From: Leisingera thetidis
GTDB taxonomy: Bacteria; Pseudomonadota; Alphaproteobacteria; Rhodobacterales; Rhodobacteraceae
NCBI RefSeq assembly: GCF_025857195.1
Contig: NZ_CP109789.1
Location: 169,857-233,856 of the forward strand
DNA: 64,000 bases
Reading direction: 5' to 3'
The position numbers and the translations under genes are program-made. The number at the start of each line of letters is the position of its first letter. The stretch's first letter is position 1. This document shows, in pieces, positions 49,381-58,771 of the stretch. Under the pieces are notes generated by a model. That model was not told the origin of the DNA and did not search any database. It saw nothing but the letters and a program-made list of their open reading frames with translations.

Positions 49381-50379
49381 ATGAGCATCAGCCTGCTTCG
49401 AGCACAGAGGTTTGCACAGGTCAGCGAAAGACAGGCGTCATCGGTGCATGAGTTCATGGAGAGTATCTCCGGCCCGCACCAACTGGAAATTTATCACCAG
49501 AAGGAACTGGCATTTAGCTATGCGGGCAACGCCGTCCCATCGGCCAATATCTCGTTCGGCTATCTTGAATATGGTACCCAAGTCAGTGTCGAGATGGGCG
49601 CGGGCATCGAACACTACACGGTGAACTTGCCGCTTACCGGGCATCAGACGGTGTCCCACGGACAAAGGAAGATAGCTTCGAACCCGCAGCACGGCATTCT
49701 GCTCTCGCCCAAAATGCAGTTGCAGATCGATATCGACCACGAATACCGCTCTATCTTCGTGGTCATCAACAGGGGGATGATAGAACTTGCGCTTAGTCGG
49801 TTGATCGGACGGCGGACCCAGCAGCCACTGGTCTTTGATATCGACATGCCGATGCAGGTGGCTGCAACGGCTTCCTGGTGGCGCATGACCGAACACTACC
49901 TGAACGAGATGTCGATCGAGGGCAGTATCCTGTCCTTTAAGAATGCCGCCAAGGAACTGGAACTGTCGATGGTGCGCGCCCTTCTTGTGCACCAGAAGAA
50001 CAATTATTCCGATGAAATCTCGTGCAACCTGTTCGAGTTCATGCCCCCCTACATGCAGCGGGCCGTGCGTCATATTGAGGACTTCTATCAGGACGAGATT
50101 CCGCTGGACCGTTTACGCAACGTGGCCGGGGTCTCGGCCGACAAGCTATGTGCCGGGTTCAGGGAGTATTCCGGCACCACGCCGATCGGCTATATCAAGA
50201 AGACACGGCTGATGAAGGCGCGCGAGCAGTTGATGACCGACACGGCGGGAAAAGGCGTCTCGACCATCGCGTTCGACGTAGGCTTCAACCATCTCGGGCG
50301 GTTCTCGGTCGATTATCGCGCCATGTTCGGGGAAAGCCCTTCGGAAACGGCGGCCCGCACTCGGCAGGTTCGTTTGTAG
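49381..50379 (+). CDS. AraC-family transcriptional regulator
   Basis: An intact regulator of 332 residues. The ATG at 49381 has a GGAGG box, unlike the upstream ATG at 49363. The N-terminal AraC-binding-like effector domain (VEMGAGIEHYTVNLPLTGHQ ...) is followed by two C-terminal helix-turn-helices (IPLDRLRNVAGVSADKLCAG, GKGVSTIAFDVGFNHLGRFS, VDYRAMFGESPSETAARTR). It is the only regulator in the cluster and is the likely reader of the repeated 34-bp sites. Confidence 0.93.
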   Translation: MSISLLRAQRFAQVSERQASSVHEFMESISGPHQLEIYHQKELAFSYAGNAVPSANISFGYLEYGTQVSVEMGAGIEHYTVNLPLTGHQTVSHGQRKIASNPQHGILLSPKMQLQIDIDHEYRSIFVVINRGMIELALSRLIGRRTQQPLVFDIDMPMQVAATASWWRMTEHYLNEMSIEGSILSFKNAAKELELSMVRALLVHQKNNYSDEISCNLFEFMPPYMQRAVRHIEDFYQDEIPLDRLRNVAGVSADKLCAGFREYSGTTPIGYIKKTRLMKAREQLMTDTAGKGVSTIAFDVGFNHLGRFSVDYRAMFGESPSETAARTRQVRL

Positions 50380-50578
50380 CAGTGCAGAGCAGGTCCAGAT
50401 GGCGCGACGCTGGCCACGTTCTGAGAATCTGGAATTTTCATGTTAACAGCATGTGTGAGAACGGCGGTGTGAAAGTCGACCACGGTAGCGGCGGGATGTG
50501 AGCTGCTCCCTGAAATTCGGACACTGACGTAAGCTACGATTTGCTGTCTGTTGATCTTCGACGAATTGGAGATCAGAT

Positions 50579-50787
50579 ATGTCGAAGCGGAAGAACCATT
50601 CACCTGAGTTCAAGGCCAAGGTCGCGCTTGAAGCATTGAAGGGGGAGCGGACGGTCGCCGAGCTGGCCAGCCAATTTGGCGTTCATCCGACGATGATCCA
50701 CGGTTGGAAACGGGCCTTGCTGGAAGGTGCATCCGGTGTGTTCGAGCGTGGCAGCAAGAAAGCCCCCGCGATCGACGAAGAGCAGGT
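50579..50787 (+). pseudogene. IS3-family OrfA, truncated
   Basis: It begins MSKRKNHSPEFKAKVALEAL KGERTVAELASQFGVHPTMI HGWKRALLEGA, the IS3 OrfA helix-turn-helix. An IS21-type terminus (TGTTGATTTCCGC) interrupts it after DEEQV at about 50787. The rest of the IS3 is missing. Confidence 0.85.
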
Positions 50788-50871
50788 TGTTGATTTCCGC
50801 TTAGATCTGACCCGGGATTTTCATCGAGAACTGACCCGCCTGATAGTTATGTTCTGGTGGTTATGTCTGGG

Positions 50872-51140
50872 TCAACGGCTCTTTCCCTCCTGTTCTGATT
50901 TTGCGGCGGCGGAACTGGCTTTGAAGCGGTAGCTGTCGTTTCCGGTTTCCAGGATGTGGCAGCGGTGGGTGAGCCGGTCGAGGAGCGCCGTGGTCATCTT
51001 GGCATCCCCGAGGACGGCGGCCCATTCGCTGAAGCTGAGGTTTGTCGTGATGATCACGCTGGTGCGCTCGTACAGCTTGCTCAGCAGGTGGAAGAGCAAT
51101 GCGCCCCCGGATGCACTGAATGGCAGGTAGCCCAGCTCAT
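50872..51140 (-). pseudogene. IstB C-terminal fragment of a second IS21-type element
   Basis: The minus strand reads [20 protein letters not shown] and [20 protein letters not shown], ending KSEQEGKSR. It is closely similar to, but distinct from, the complete IstB at 52691-53482. The element terminus lies at about 50788; everything upstream of ELGYLPF is lost at about 51140. Confidence 0.85.
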
Positions 51141-51234
51141 GTAAATTGTAAAACTTCCGACTTGATCTGACGGACACCTCAGCTTTCAGTGCTGAGAATG
51201 GCTTGCCGGCTGTCCGAAGTCTCGGAAGTGTTGA

Positions 51235-51243
51235 TTTCCGCTG
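51235..51243. repeat. Left 9-bp target duplication of IS256 copy 2
   Basis: TTTCCGCTG at 51235-51243 repeats at 52626-52634. The target is the terminal inverted repeat of the IS21 element. Confidence 0.9.
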
Positions 51244-52625
51244 CAGCTATGGCTGAATCTGGTGTTTGGGCGGTTTGAAAGCTGGCGGTGCATCTGGTTG
51301 GTTTGATGTCGCCAAACAAACCACCAACCATCGAGGACGCACCACCATGAATGACGCTACCATCATCGAATTTGCCGGTCGAGACACCGTGTCGGACCCG
51401 CTGACGGATCTTCTGCGCAAGGGCGCGCGGGAGCTTCTGCAAACGGCGGTCGAGGCGGAGCTGGACGCTTTCCTGGCCGAATTTGCGAAACACCGCACCC
51501 CGGAGGGCCGGGCCGCGGTTGTTCGGAACGGACACCACCCCGAACGCGCCGTGCAGACCGGGATCGGCCCGGTCACGGTGCAGATCCCGAAGGTGCGCTC
51601 GAAGACGGGCGCGCCTGTGGCGTTCCGCTCGGCGCTGGTCCCGCCTACGTCCGCAAGGCGAAGTCGATCGAGGCGGCGCTGCCCTGGCTGTACCTCAAGG
51701 GCATCTCTACGGGCGAGATGGGCGCAGCACTCAAGGCGCTCCTGGGCCCGGACGCGACCGGCTTCTCGGCCAAGACAGTGGCGCGGCTGAAGGCGCAATG
51801 GGCGGAGGAGTACGACGCCTGGCGCAAGGCCGATCTTGGCCGTGATGAATGGGTCTATGTCTGGGCCGACGGGATCTACAGCGGCTTGCGCGGCACAGAT
51901 GACCGGCTCTGCGCCCTGGTCGTGATCGGCGTCAATGCGCGCGGCGAGAAGCATTTCCTGGCCATCGAGGACGGCGTGCGGAAAGCACCCAAAGCTGGCG
52001 CGAGGTCCTGCTGGGGCTCAAAAGCCGCGGCCTCAACGCTCCGAAACTGGCGGTCGGCGACGGGGCCATGGGATTTTGGGCGGCTCTTGAGGAAGTCTAT
52101 CCCTCCACCCGGCAACAGCGCTGCTGGGTGCATAAGACGGGCAACGTTCTGAACTATCTGCCAAAGCGCAGTCAGCCCAAGGCAAAGAAGGCGCTGCACG
52201 ACATCTGGCAGGCCGAGACCCGTGAAGATGCCCGCAAGGAGTTTGACTTGTTCGTCGGCACCTACGAAGCGAAATACCCCAAGGCGGTCGAATGCCTGGT
52301 CAAGGACCGCGACGAACTGCTGACCTTCTACGACTTCCCCGCCCAGCACTGGCAGAGCATCAGGACGTCAAATCCCATCGAGAGCGCGTTCGCCACCATC
52401 CGCCACCGCACGAAACGCACCAAGGGATGCCTGAGCCGGGACGGGATGCTCCACATGATGTTCAAGCTCGGCCAATGCGCTGAGAAAAGCTGGCGCAAGC
52501 TGCGCGGCTTCGCTCATCTCGCAGACGTCATCGAAGGCGTCGATTTCATCAACGGCATCAAGCCATCAACACAAGATCAGGCCGCCGCTTGATGACCGCC
52601 CAAACACCAGATTTGACAATAGCTC
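51244..52625 (+). mobile_element. IS256-family element, copy 2 (1382 bp)
   Basis: It has the same ends as copy 1 (CAGCTATGGCTGAATCTGGT and, read inward from the right, GAGCTATTGTCAAATCTGGT) and is flanked by TTTCCGCTG on both sides. Its orientation is opposite to copy 1. Confidence 0.92.
51347..52592 (+). CDS. IS256-family transposase, copy 2, two single-base deletions
   Basis: This is the same transposase as copy 1. The frame breaks near 51645 (CCTACG where copy 1 has CCTTACG) and near 51978 (GGAAAG where copy 1 has GGGAAAG). Elsewhere it is correct where copy 1 is broken, including the second catalytic Asp region and the FYDFPAQHWQSIRTSNPIES block. The reconstructed protein is about 415 residues. 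Confidence 0.88.
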
Positions 52626-52690
52626 TTTCCGCTGAGAAGTGACCCGGTATTTTCACCGAGATTTGACCCACCCTCAGTATGCGACTTTGC

Positions 52691-53482
52691 TCATGACCTG
52701 GTCAATGTAGCGGACTCCTTTCTTGTCTTCTTGGCAGCCTCGGCGCTCGCCTTGAAGCGGTAGCTGTCGTTGCCGGTTTCCAGAATGTGGCAGCGGTGAG
52801 TGAGCCGGTCGAGGAGCGCGGTTGTCATCTTTGCGTCGCCGAAGACCTGGGCCCATTCCGAGAAGCTGAGGTTTGTGGTGATGATCACGCTGGTGCGCTC
52901 GTAGAGTTTGCTCAGGAGGTGGAACAGCAACGCGCCGCCGGATGAGCTGAACGGCAGGTAGCCGAGTTCGTCGAGGATGACCAAGTCAATCTTGGTGAGC
53001 ATCTCGGCCATTCTGCCGGCCTTTCCAAGCGCCTTTTCCTGCTCCAGCGCGTTGACGAGTTCCACGGTCGAGTAGAAGCGCACTTTGCACCTGTGATGCT
53101 CGATGGCCTGGACGCCGATGGCCGTTGCGATGTGGCTTTTGCCGGTGCCCGGTCCGCCGATCAGGACAACATTCTCGGCGTTTTCCATGAACGCGCCACG
53201 GTGCAACTGCCTGACGGTGGCTTCATTAATCTCACTGGATTTGAAGTCAAAGCCCGCGAGGTCCTTGTAGGACGGGAAGCGCGCCACCTTTGTGTGATAG
53301 GCAATGGAGCGCACTTCTCGCTCTGCCACCTCGGCCTTGAGCAACTGGGACAACATCGGCGTTGCGGCCTCGAACGCTGGCGCGCCCTGGGCGATCAGAT
53401 CATCAACGGCCTGCGCCATACCATGCAGCTTGAGGCTGCGCAGCATGATCACAATCGAGGCGCCTGCAGGGTCATGACGCAT
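52691..53482 (-). CDS. istB: IS21 helper ATPase IstB
   Basis: An intact 263-residue AAA+ ATPase. Walker A is [19 protein letters not shown] and Walker B is [20 protein letters not shown], followed by the [13 protein letters not shown] sensor ([20 protein letters not shown]). It overlaps istA by 11 bp. Confidence 0.95.
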   Translation of the reverse strand: MRHDPAGASIVIMLRSLKLHGMAQAVDDLIAQGAPAFEAATPMLSQLLKAEVAEREVRSIAYHTKVARFPSYKDLAGFDFKSSEINEATVRQLHRGAFMENAENVVLIGGPGTGKSHIATAIGVQAIEHHRCKVRFYSTVELVNALEQEKALGKAGRMAEMLTKIDLVILDELGYLPFSSSGGALLFHLLSKLYERTSVIITTNLSFSEWAQVFGDAKMTTALLDRLTHRCHILETGNDSYRFKASAEAAKKTRKESATLTRS

Positions 53483-55001
53483 GGCGCTTCTCCCCCGCCT
53501 GTCTCAGGTTGTCATAGCGGTCGACGTTGGCCTTTGGTGCCGTTTCCAAGGTCAGGGCGTCTGGCGGATCGACCTCGGGAAGGTCGGGCTGCTTCTTGTC
53601 GATCAGCCTGTGGAGCAGGTTCAGGATGTGCGTCTTGGTGGGCACGCCGGCTTCCAGCGCCAGTTCGACGGCGCACAGAACGGTGTCTTCGTCGTGATGC
53701 AGAACTAAGGATAGGATATCGACCATCTCCCGGTCACCACCCTCCTTTCGCAGCATGTGATCCTGCAGACGGCGGAAGGCATCAGGCATCTCCGTGAACG
53801 GCGCGCCGTTGCGCAGGGCCCCGGGTTTTCGCTGGATCACCGCCAGATAATGGCGCCAATCATAGATGACCTTTCCAGGTTTATGGTGTGACCGCTCGAT
53901 GATGCGGTCATGGATGCAAACGGTTTGGCCTTCGGCCACCACCACCAGCCGGTCCGGATAGACATGCAGGCTGACACGGCGGTTCGCAAAGCTGGCGGGC
54001 ACGCTGTAGCGATTGCGCTCGAAGGTGATCAAGCACGTCGGCGATACCCGTTTACTGTGCTCGACAAACCCATCGAAAGCCGGGGGCAGCACCATCAGCA
54101 TCGGCTTCTCTGTTTCCCAGGCATCAGCAATCGTGCCGGGCAGGTCCCGGTGTTTTGTCTCGGCCCAAAGGGCCACACAGCGATCCTCCAACCACTGGTT
54201 CAGTTCATCCAGATCCTTGAAGACAGGCATGACCTGCCACAGGCGGTTGCGCGCATCCTGTACGTTCTTCTCAACCTGCCCTTTCTCCCATCCGGCTGCC
54301 GGGTTACAGAACTCAGGCTCAAAGACGTAGTGGCTGGCCATGGCCTTGAAGCGGGCATTGACGTCACGCTGTTTGCCTCGACCAACACGATCCACCGCCG
54401 TCTTCATGTTATCGTAAATCCCGCGACCAGGAACGCCGCCGAAGACACGGAACCCATGCCAATGGGCGTCAAACAGCATCTCGTGGGTTTGCAGCGGATA
54501 GGCCCGCACCAGGAACGCCCGGCTGTGAGACAACTTGACATGAGCGACCTGCAGTTTGGTCCGTTCGCCGCCGATATTGGCCCAATCTTCGCTCCAATCG
54601 AACTGGAACGCTTCGCCTGGCTGGAACACCAAGGGCACGAATGTGCCGCGACCCGTCGTCTGCTCCGCCCGGTGCCGATCCGCACGCCAGGTGCGGGCAA
54701 AGGCCGCCACACGCCCGTAGGACCCTTCATAACCAAGCTGCACCAGATCAGCGTGCATTTGCTTCACGCTGCGGCGTTCCTTACGCGACTTCCGCGTCTG
54801 CACCAGCAACCAGGCTGACAGACGATCCGCATACGGGTCCAGCTTGCTCGGCCGAGGTGGCGTCTTGAACTTCGGCTCTACCACGCCTTCGCGCAGGTAC
54901 TTTCTGATGGTGTTACGAGACAGGCCCGTGCGCCGGGAAATCTCGCGGATTGGCATTTTGTCACGCAATGCCCAGCGTCGGATAACACTCAAAAATCCCA
55001 T
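53472..55001 (-). CDS. istA: IS21 transposase IstA
   Basis: An intact IS21 transposase of about 509 residues from [20 protein letters not shown]. The N-terminal helix-turn-helix ([20 protein letters not shown]) precedes the rve catalytic core: [20 protein letters not shown] (first D), [20 protein letters not shown] (second D), and [20 protein letters not shown] (E). An upstream ATG at 55061 is less likely because it approaches the element end. Confidence 0.93.
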   Translation of the reverse strand: MGFLSVIRRWALRDKMPIREISRRTGLSRNTIRKYLREGVVEPKFKTPPRPSKLDPYADRLSAWLLVQTRKSRKERRSVKQMHADLVQLGYEGSYGRVAAFARTWRADRHRAEQTTGRGTFVPLVFQPGEAFQFDWSEDWANIGGERTKLQVAHVKLSHSRAFLVRAYPLQTHEMLFDAHWHGFRVFGGVPGRGIYDNMKTAVDRVGRGKQRDVNARFKAMASHYVFEPEFCNPAAGWEKGQVEKNVQDARNRLWQVMPVFKDLDELNQWLEDRCVALWAETKHRDLPGTIADAWETEKPMLMVLPPAFDGFVEHSKRVSPTCLITFERNRYSVPASFANRRVSLHVYPDRLVVVAEGQTVCIHDRIIERSHHKPGKVIYDWRHYLAVIQRKPGALRNGAPFTEMPDAFRRLQDHMLRKEGGDREMVDILSLVLHHDEDTVLCAVELALEAGVPTKTHILNLLHRLIDKKQPDLPEVDPPDALTLETAPKANVDRYDNLRQAGEKRHAS

Positions 55002-55114
55002 GTCGATCACTCCATATCTCCCCGACCAAATCCGTCGGGGCAGCGTGTTCACATGGGTCAATTCTCAGTGGAAAATTATGAGGCTACCGGGTCACTTCTC
55101 AGCGGAAATCAACA

Positions 55115-55441
55115 CAGGGGCGCAAAGCGGGCCAAAACAGCTCTCGCACGCAAGATCGGGGTGCTCCTGCATCGCCTGTGGATTGACGAAACCCTGTTTA
55201 AGCCGTTTCCATCCCGCGCCTGAAGTCTAGAATACCGAGAGGTTCCCAAGCGGAGCAGACGGCCGCCGGGGACGATGGACAGGATCAGGTTGCTGGACAC
55301 CTTGGCAACGCAATGCCGCTTCGGAGATAGACCGATCCTGCCTGTTCCGACCGTATCATGGGACGGCACCTACACCGAGCCCGGACAGAAGCATGACACC
55401 CGGCAGCAGTCAGGCCCAACAAGAGGGGTACCAATAGATGA
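55115..55441 (+). pseudogene. IS116/IS110-type transposase C-terminus and element 3' end
   Basis: The plus strand reads TALARKIGVLLHRLWIDETL FKPFPSRA and stop (55221-55223), the usual end of an IS116/IS110 transposase. The following ~220 bp are the element's 3' non-coding end. The same DNA occurs in inverse orientation at 39847-40250. Confidence 0.72.
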
Positions 55442-55477
55442 CTAAATGACAGAAGGTGTCCAACTTGCCAATCCCCG

Positions 55478-55620
55478 TAGGACACGTCGATGCCGCGCTC
55501 AAGCAGCAATTCCTCCACCTCCCGCAAGCTCAGATAGAACCGCACGTAGAGCCAAACCGCACGGGCGATGATTTGCGGTGGGAAGCGGTGGCGCTTGTAG
55601 CTGATGTTCGGCGTGTTCAT
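55478..55620 (-). pseudogene. IS6-family transposase N-terminal fragment
   Basis: MNTPNISYKRHRFPPQIIAR then AVWLYVRFYLSLREVEELLL and ERGIDVSY is the N-terminus of an IS6-type transposase. Similarity ends after SYGDWQVG, where the frame enters the IS110-type 3' end. Confidence 0.85.
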
Positions 55621-55639
55621 CGTTGCCAGCTATGGCCAA

Positions 55640-55830
55640 ATCGCAACGCAAGCAATCGTGGGTTGGTTTGTGTGACAACACCGACCCGGCGCTTTTCGCC
55701 GCGGCCCAGGCCGCCTCGACCAGCATGGCGCGGGCATGGCTGCGTCCGGCCTTGCTGATCCGGCCATGGTAGGCAGGCCCGAGGCCGGACTGGCGCACCC
55801 ACGGGAAGTTAATGTGAGATTGCCACCAGA
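55640..55830 (-). pseudogene. IS110-family transposase C-terminal fragment
   Basis: The minus strand reads RQSGLGPAYHGRISKAGRSH then ARAMLVEAAWAAAKSAG, the conserved block of IS110 transposases. Both sides are lost. Confidence 0.72.
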
Positions 55831-55951
55831 GTCCAAGTCGCCTTCGCCCGGATCGTCCTCAAGCTCGGTCAGCCGATAAACAACTGACCGCTTTTTTTGC
55901 AGTGAAATGGCGCGCAGTCACAGCTGCGCGCTCCCCTGTGCTCTCAGGTGT

Positions 55952-56708
55952 TCAGGCAAATTTTCCTGACAGCAGCGTTCCGGCATCCGGCACGCGGGCT
56001 TCGAGGCCGAGCGCCTTGAGCATCTGGTGCGTGGTCGCGACCGCGGCCGAGAGCACCGGGATGCCGCATTCGTCCTCGACTTTCTGGATCGCCGCCAGCG
56101 AGGGCATCTGAACGCAGGCCGAGAGCACCAGCGCGTCGATGTTCTTGAGGTTCACGCGCTTGTAGATATCCAGCAGGTTCAGCGGATCCTGCGCGGCCAC
56201 TTCCAGATTGTCGGGGATCTCCAGCGCCACGTAATCGCTGACTTCGACGCCCTCGGCCTCGATGTAATCGGCAACCATCTGGGTCAGCGGTTTCATGTAG
56301 GGCGCGACGATGGAGATGCGTTTCGCACCCATCAGGTGCAGCCCGTCGACCAGCGCGCCGGCCGAGGAAACCACCGGGGCCGGATGGCCGTTTTCCACCG
56401 TGACCTCATGCAGGCGCTTCTGGCTTTCGCGGTGGTAGCCCTTGCCCATCGACATGATCGCCACCAGGCAGGCGTAGCCCATCACATCGACATCGGCATC
56501 GCTGAGTTCCAGCGCGCAACGGTCGCTGTCGCGGTCCATCGCGGCCAGTTCCTCGGGGGGTGACCTTCTTCATCCGCATCCGGCTGGAATGGAACGAGAA
56601 GCGTTCCGGCAGGATGGTTTCGCGGGCGCGCAGCATCGCGGGGATCTCGCGCTCCATCGTCAGGTTCGACGATGGAACGATCTGCCCGATCTTGTAGGAA
56701 TTCGCCAC
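55952..56708 (-). CDS. Maleate isomerase / Asp-Glu racemase superfamily, one frameshift
   Basis: The gene starts MANSYKIGQIVPSSNLTMER at 56708. Removing one base from the G6 run at 56555-56560 joins RMRMKKVTPEELAAMDRDSD to the rest, giving about 251 residues. The two catalytic cysteines are in VMGYACLVAIMSMGKGYH and DALVLSACVQMPSLAAIQ, and PSSNLTMEREIPAML is typical of maleate cis-trans isomerases. It would turn maleate to fumarate, finishing a gentisate route in which maleylpyruvate is hydrolysed directly. Arylmalonate decarboxylase-like activity is less likely. Confidence 0.88.
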
Positions 56709-56711
56709 GGC

Positions 56712-57630
56712 TCAGTCCCCGATCTTGATGACGGGATTGCGCAGAACGCCAATTCCGTCGACACCGCATTCGATCACGTCGCCGGGCCACATCCATTCCT
56801 GTGGGTCCCGGCCGGCGCCGACGCCGGCCGGGGTTCCGGTGGCGATGATGTCTCCGGGCTCCAGGGTGATGCCCGAGGAAATGTCGGCGATCAGCGTCGG
56901 GATGTCGAACAGCAGGTGCTTGGGTGTTGGAGCGCTGCTTCTCTTCGCCGTTCTTCTTCAGCCAAAGAGTGAGGTCATGCGGATCGGCCACCTCGTCGGC
57001 GGTGACGATTGCCGGGCCCATCGGGCAATAGCTGTCCTGGCCCTTGGAGAAGATCCACTGGCCGGCGCGGCGGTTGTCGCGGGCCGAGATGTCGTTGATC
57101 ACCGTGTAGCCGAAGACATGGCTCATCGCGTCGTCCTTGGCGATCCTCGTGGCGCGCTTGCCGATGATCACACCCAGTTCGACCTCCCAGTCGAGCATCT
57201 GGGTCATGGCGGCATTGTGCTGGATCGGTTCGCCGTCGGCGATCACCGAGGTCGGCGGCTTGGAGAACACCACCGGCTTGTCCGGCAGATCGGCCGAGGT
57301 ATCCAGCGATTTCGCCGATTCCGCTACATGTTCGACATAGTTCAGGCCGATGCCAAAGATGTTCTTGCGCGGCCGCGGAATCGGCGCCAGCAGGCGGGCG
57401 TTTTCCTGCGCCAGCGAGATGCCGGCCGGGCGGCTGCCGTCGGTTTCGGCGATTGCCCGTGCCAGGGCGGCAAGGGCGTCCGGCCCTTGGTCGATCAGGT
57501 CCAGCATGGTGGCGGGGAAATCCTCGCCGACGACGGTTCCGAGAGCTTCGACGTCAATGATCAGCCCGTCGTGGATGGCGCCGAGACGGCCTTCGCTCGC
57601 CGCGGAGCTGCGATAAGTAACAAGTTTCAT
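56712..57630 (-). CDS. Fumarylacetoacetate hydrolase-family protein (probable maleylpyruvate hydrolase), one frameshift
   Basis: It starts [20 protein letters not shown] at 57630. The FAH core has [31 protein letters not shown], the metal-binding [18 protein letters not shown] (E-x-E), [16 protein letters not shown] and [20 protein letters not shown]. An extra base in the G3 run at 56922-56924 shifts the frame; without it the end reads [20 protein letters not shown] and TGTPAGVG, stopping at 56712. It lies between the dioxygenase and the maleate isomerase genes, so maleylpyruvate is the likely substrate. Confidence 0.88.
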
Positions 57631-57650
57631 GAGTGTCTTTCCAGATTTGC

Positions 57651-58771
57651 TTAGCTTTCGACGATCTGATGACCGTCGTTGTCTTCGAGCGCCTGCTCGG
57701 CATAGAAGCCCAGTTTGCGCATGGTCGGCAGGTCGTGGAACGAGAACAGGCAGGCGTCCTCGCCGGCTTGCGTGTTGCAATGCTCGTGCCACATCCAGGG
57801 CGGCACGCAGAAGATATCTTTTTCCTTCCAGTCGAACCGCTTGCCGTTGATCACCGAATAGCCTTCGCCCTTGGCCACCTGATAGATCACGTTGCCGGTG
57901 TGGCGGTGCGCCTTGGTGTGTTCAGAGGGGCGCAGCAGCTGCATGTTGGCGCCCATGGTCAGCATCGGATCGGCGCCGGTCTTGGGGTTGATATAGCGCA
58001 TGATCACGCCGTCATAGGGCGAGCCGTCGGTGACCTTGGCGTAGCTCTGCAATGCCTCGTAGGTCTGGTCCCAGCGGAACTTGAGCAGCGGCGAATAGGG
58101 TTTGTCCCAGCGGTCCAGCTCGGGCATCAGCGCCGGGTGGCCATAGGTTGCCGGGCTGTCGTCCAGTGGCAGGCTGGTGGTCTGGTAGTCGTTCTCGTGG
58201 ACGGTATAGAAATTGGCCTCGAGCGCGTTGGTCAGCGGGATGTCGAGACCGTCCTGCCACAGGCAGGTCGAGCCGTCTTCCTCGATGCCGTGCTCGTGCC
58301 AAGTCCCGTTCGGCGTCAGCACGAAGTCGCGCGCCCCGAGGCTCATCTTGTGGCCGTCGACAATCGTGTAGGCGCCGGTTCCCCTCCATGATGAAGCGCA
58401 GCGCGGAGGCCGCGTGCTTATGCGCGCCGGCCCGCTCGCCGGCCTTCATGGTCTGGATGCCCGAGAACAGCCAGCCGCAGGCGGCGCTGACGTCGCGGCG
58501 CTTGGGGTTGCGCAGGTAGACCACCCGGCGGCCCGCATCCTCGGGGCGGACCAGGTCGATGGCGCGCAGCACCTGCGGCCGGATCTCATCCCATTTCCAA
58601 AGCACCGGTGCCGAAGCCGGGGTCGGCTTCCCAGGGTTCGATGTCGTTGGCCACGGTCCAGAGCGCGCCGGTGTCGATCTTGGCCAGATCCTCGTAGAAG
58701 GCTTCCAGCTCCGGGTTGTCCTTGACCCGGGCGCGGCCCATCTGGTTGTCTCGTTCGTCAACAGTGGTCAT
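57651..58771 (-). CDS. Gentisate 1,2-dioxygenase-like bicupin protein, two frameshifts
   Basis: Three frames together give one protein of about 372 residues: MTTVDERDNQMGRARVKDNP to EPW; then PTPASAPVLWKWDEIRPQVL to SALRFIMEG; then TGAYTIVDGHKMSLGARDFV to the end. The first cupin carries iron-binding His in GERAGAHKHAASALRFIM and NGTWHEHGIEED. The second has HRHTGNVIYQVAKGEGYSVI and PPWMWHEHC. Breaks are an extra base near 58628 and in the C4 run 58381-58384. The start overlaps the nitrilase stop (ATGA). It should open gentisate or a related diphenol to maleylpyruvate. Confidence 0.88.

Larger units (their letters stand above)
51229..55114 (-). mobile_element. IS21-family element split by IS256 copy 2
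   Basis: Both ends read inward as TGTTGATTTCCGCTGAGAAG (the left copy is interrupted after TTTCCGCTG by the IS256). Inside are intact istA and istB. Further internal end repeats of the GACCC type follow at both sides. No clear target duplication was found. Confidence 0.85.

Noticed and set aside
50872..51177. Independent small ATPase gene
   Set aside because: It is a truncated IstB C-terminus lacking Walker A, with a chimeric N-terminus.
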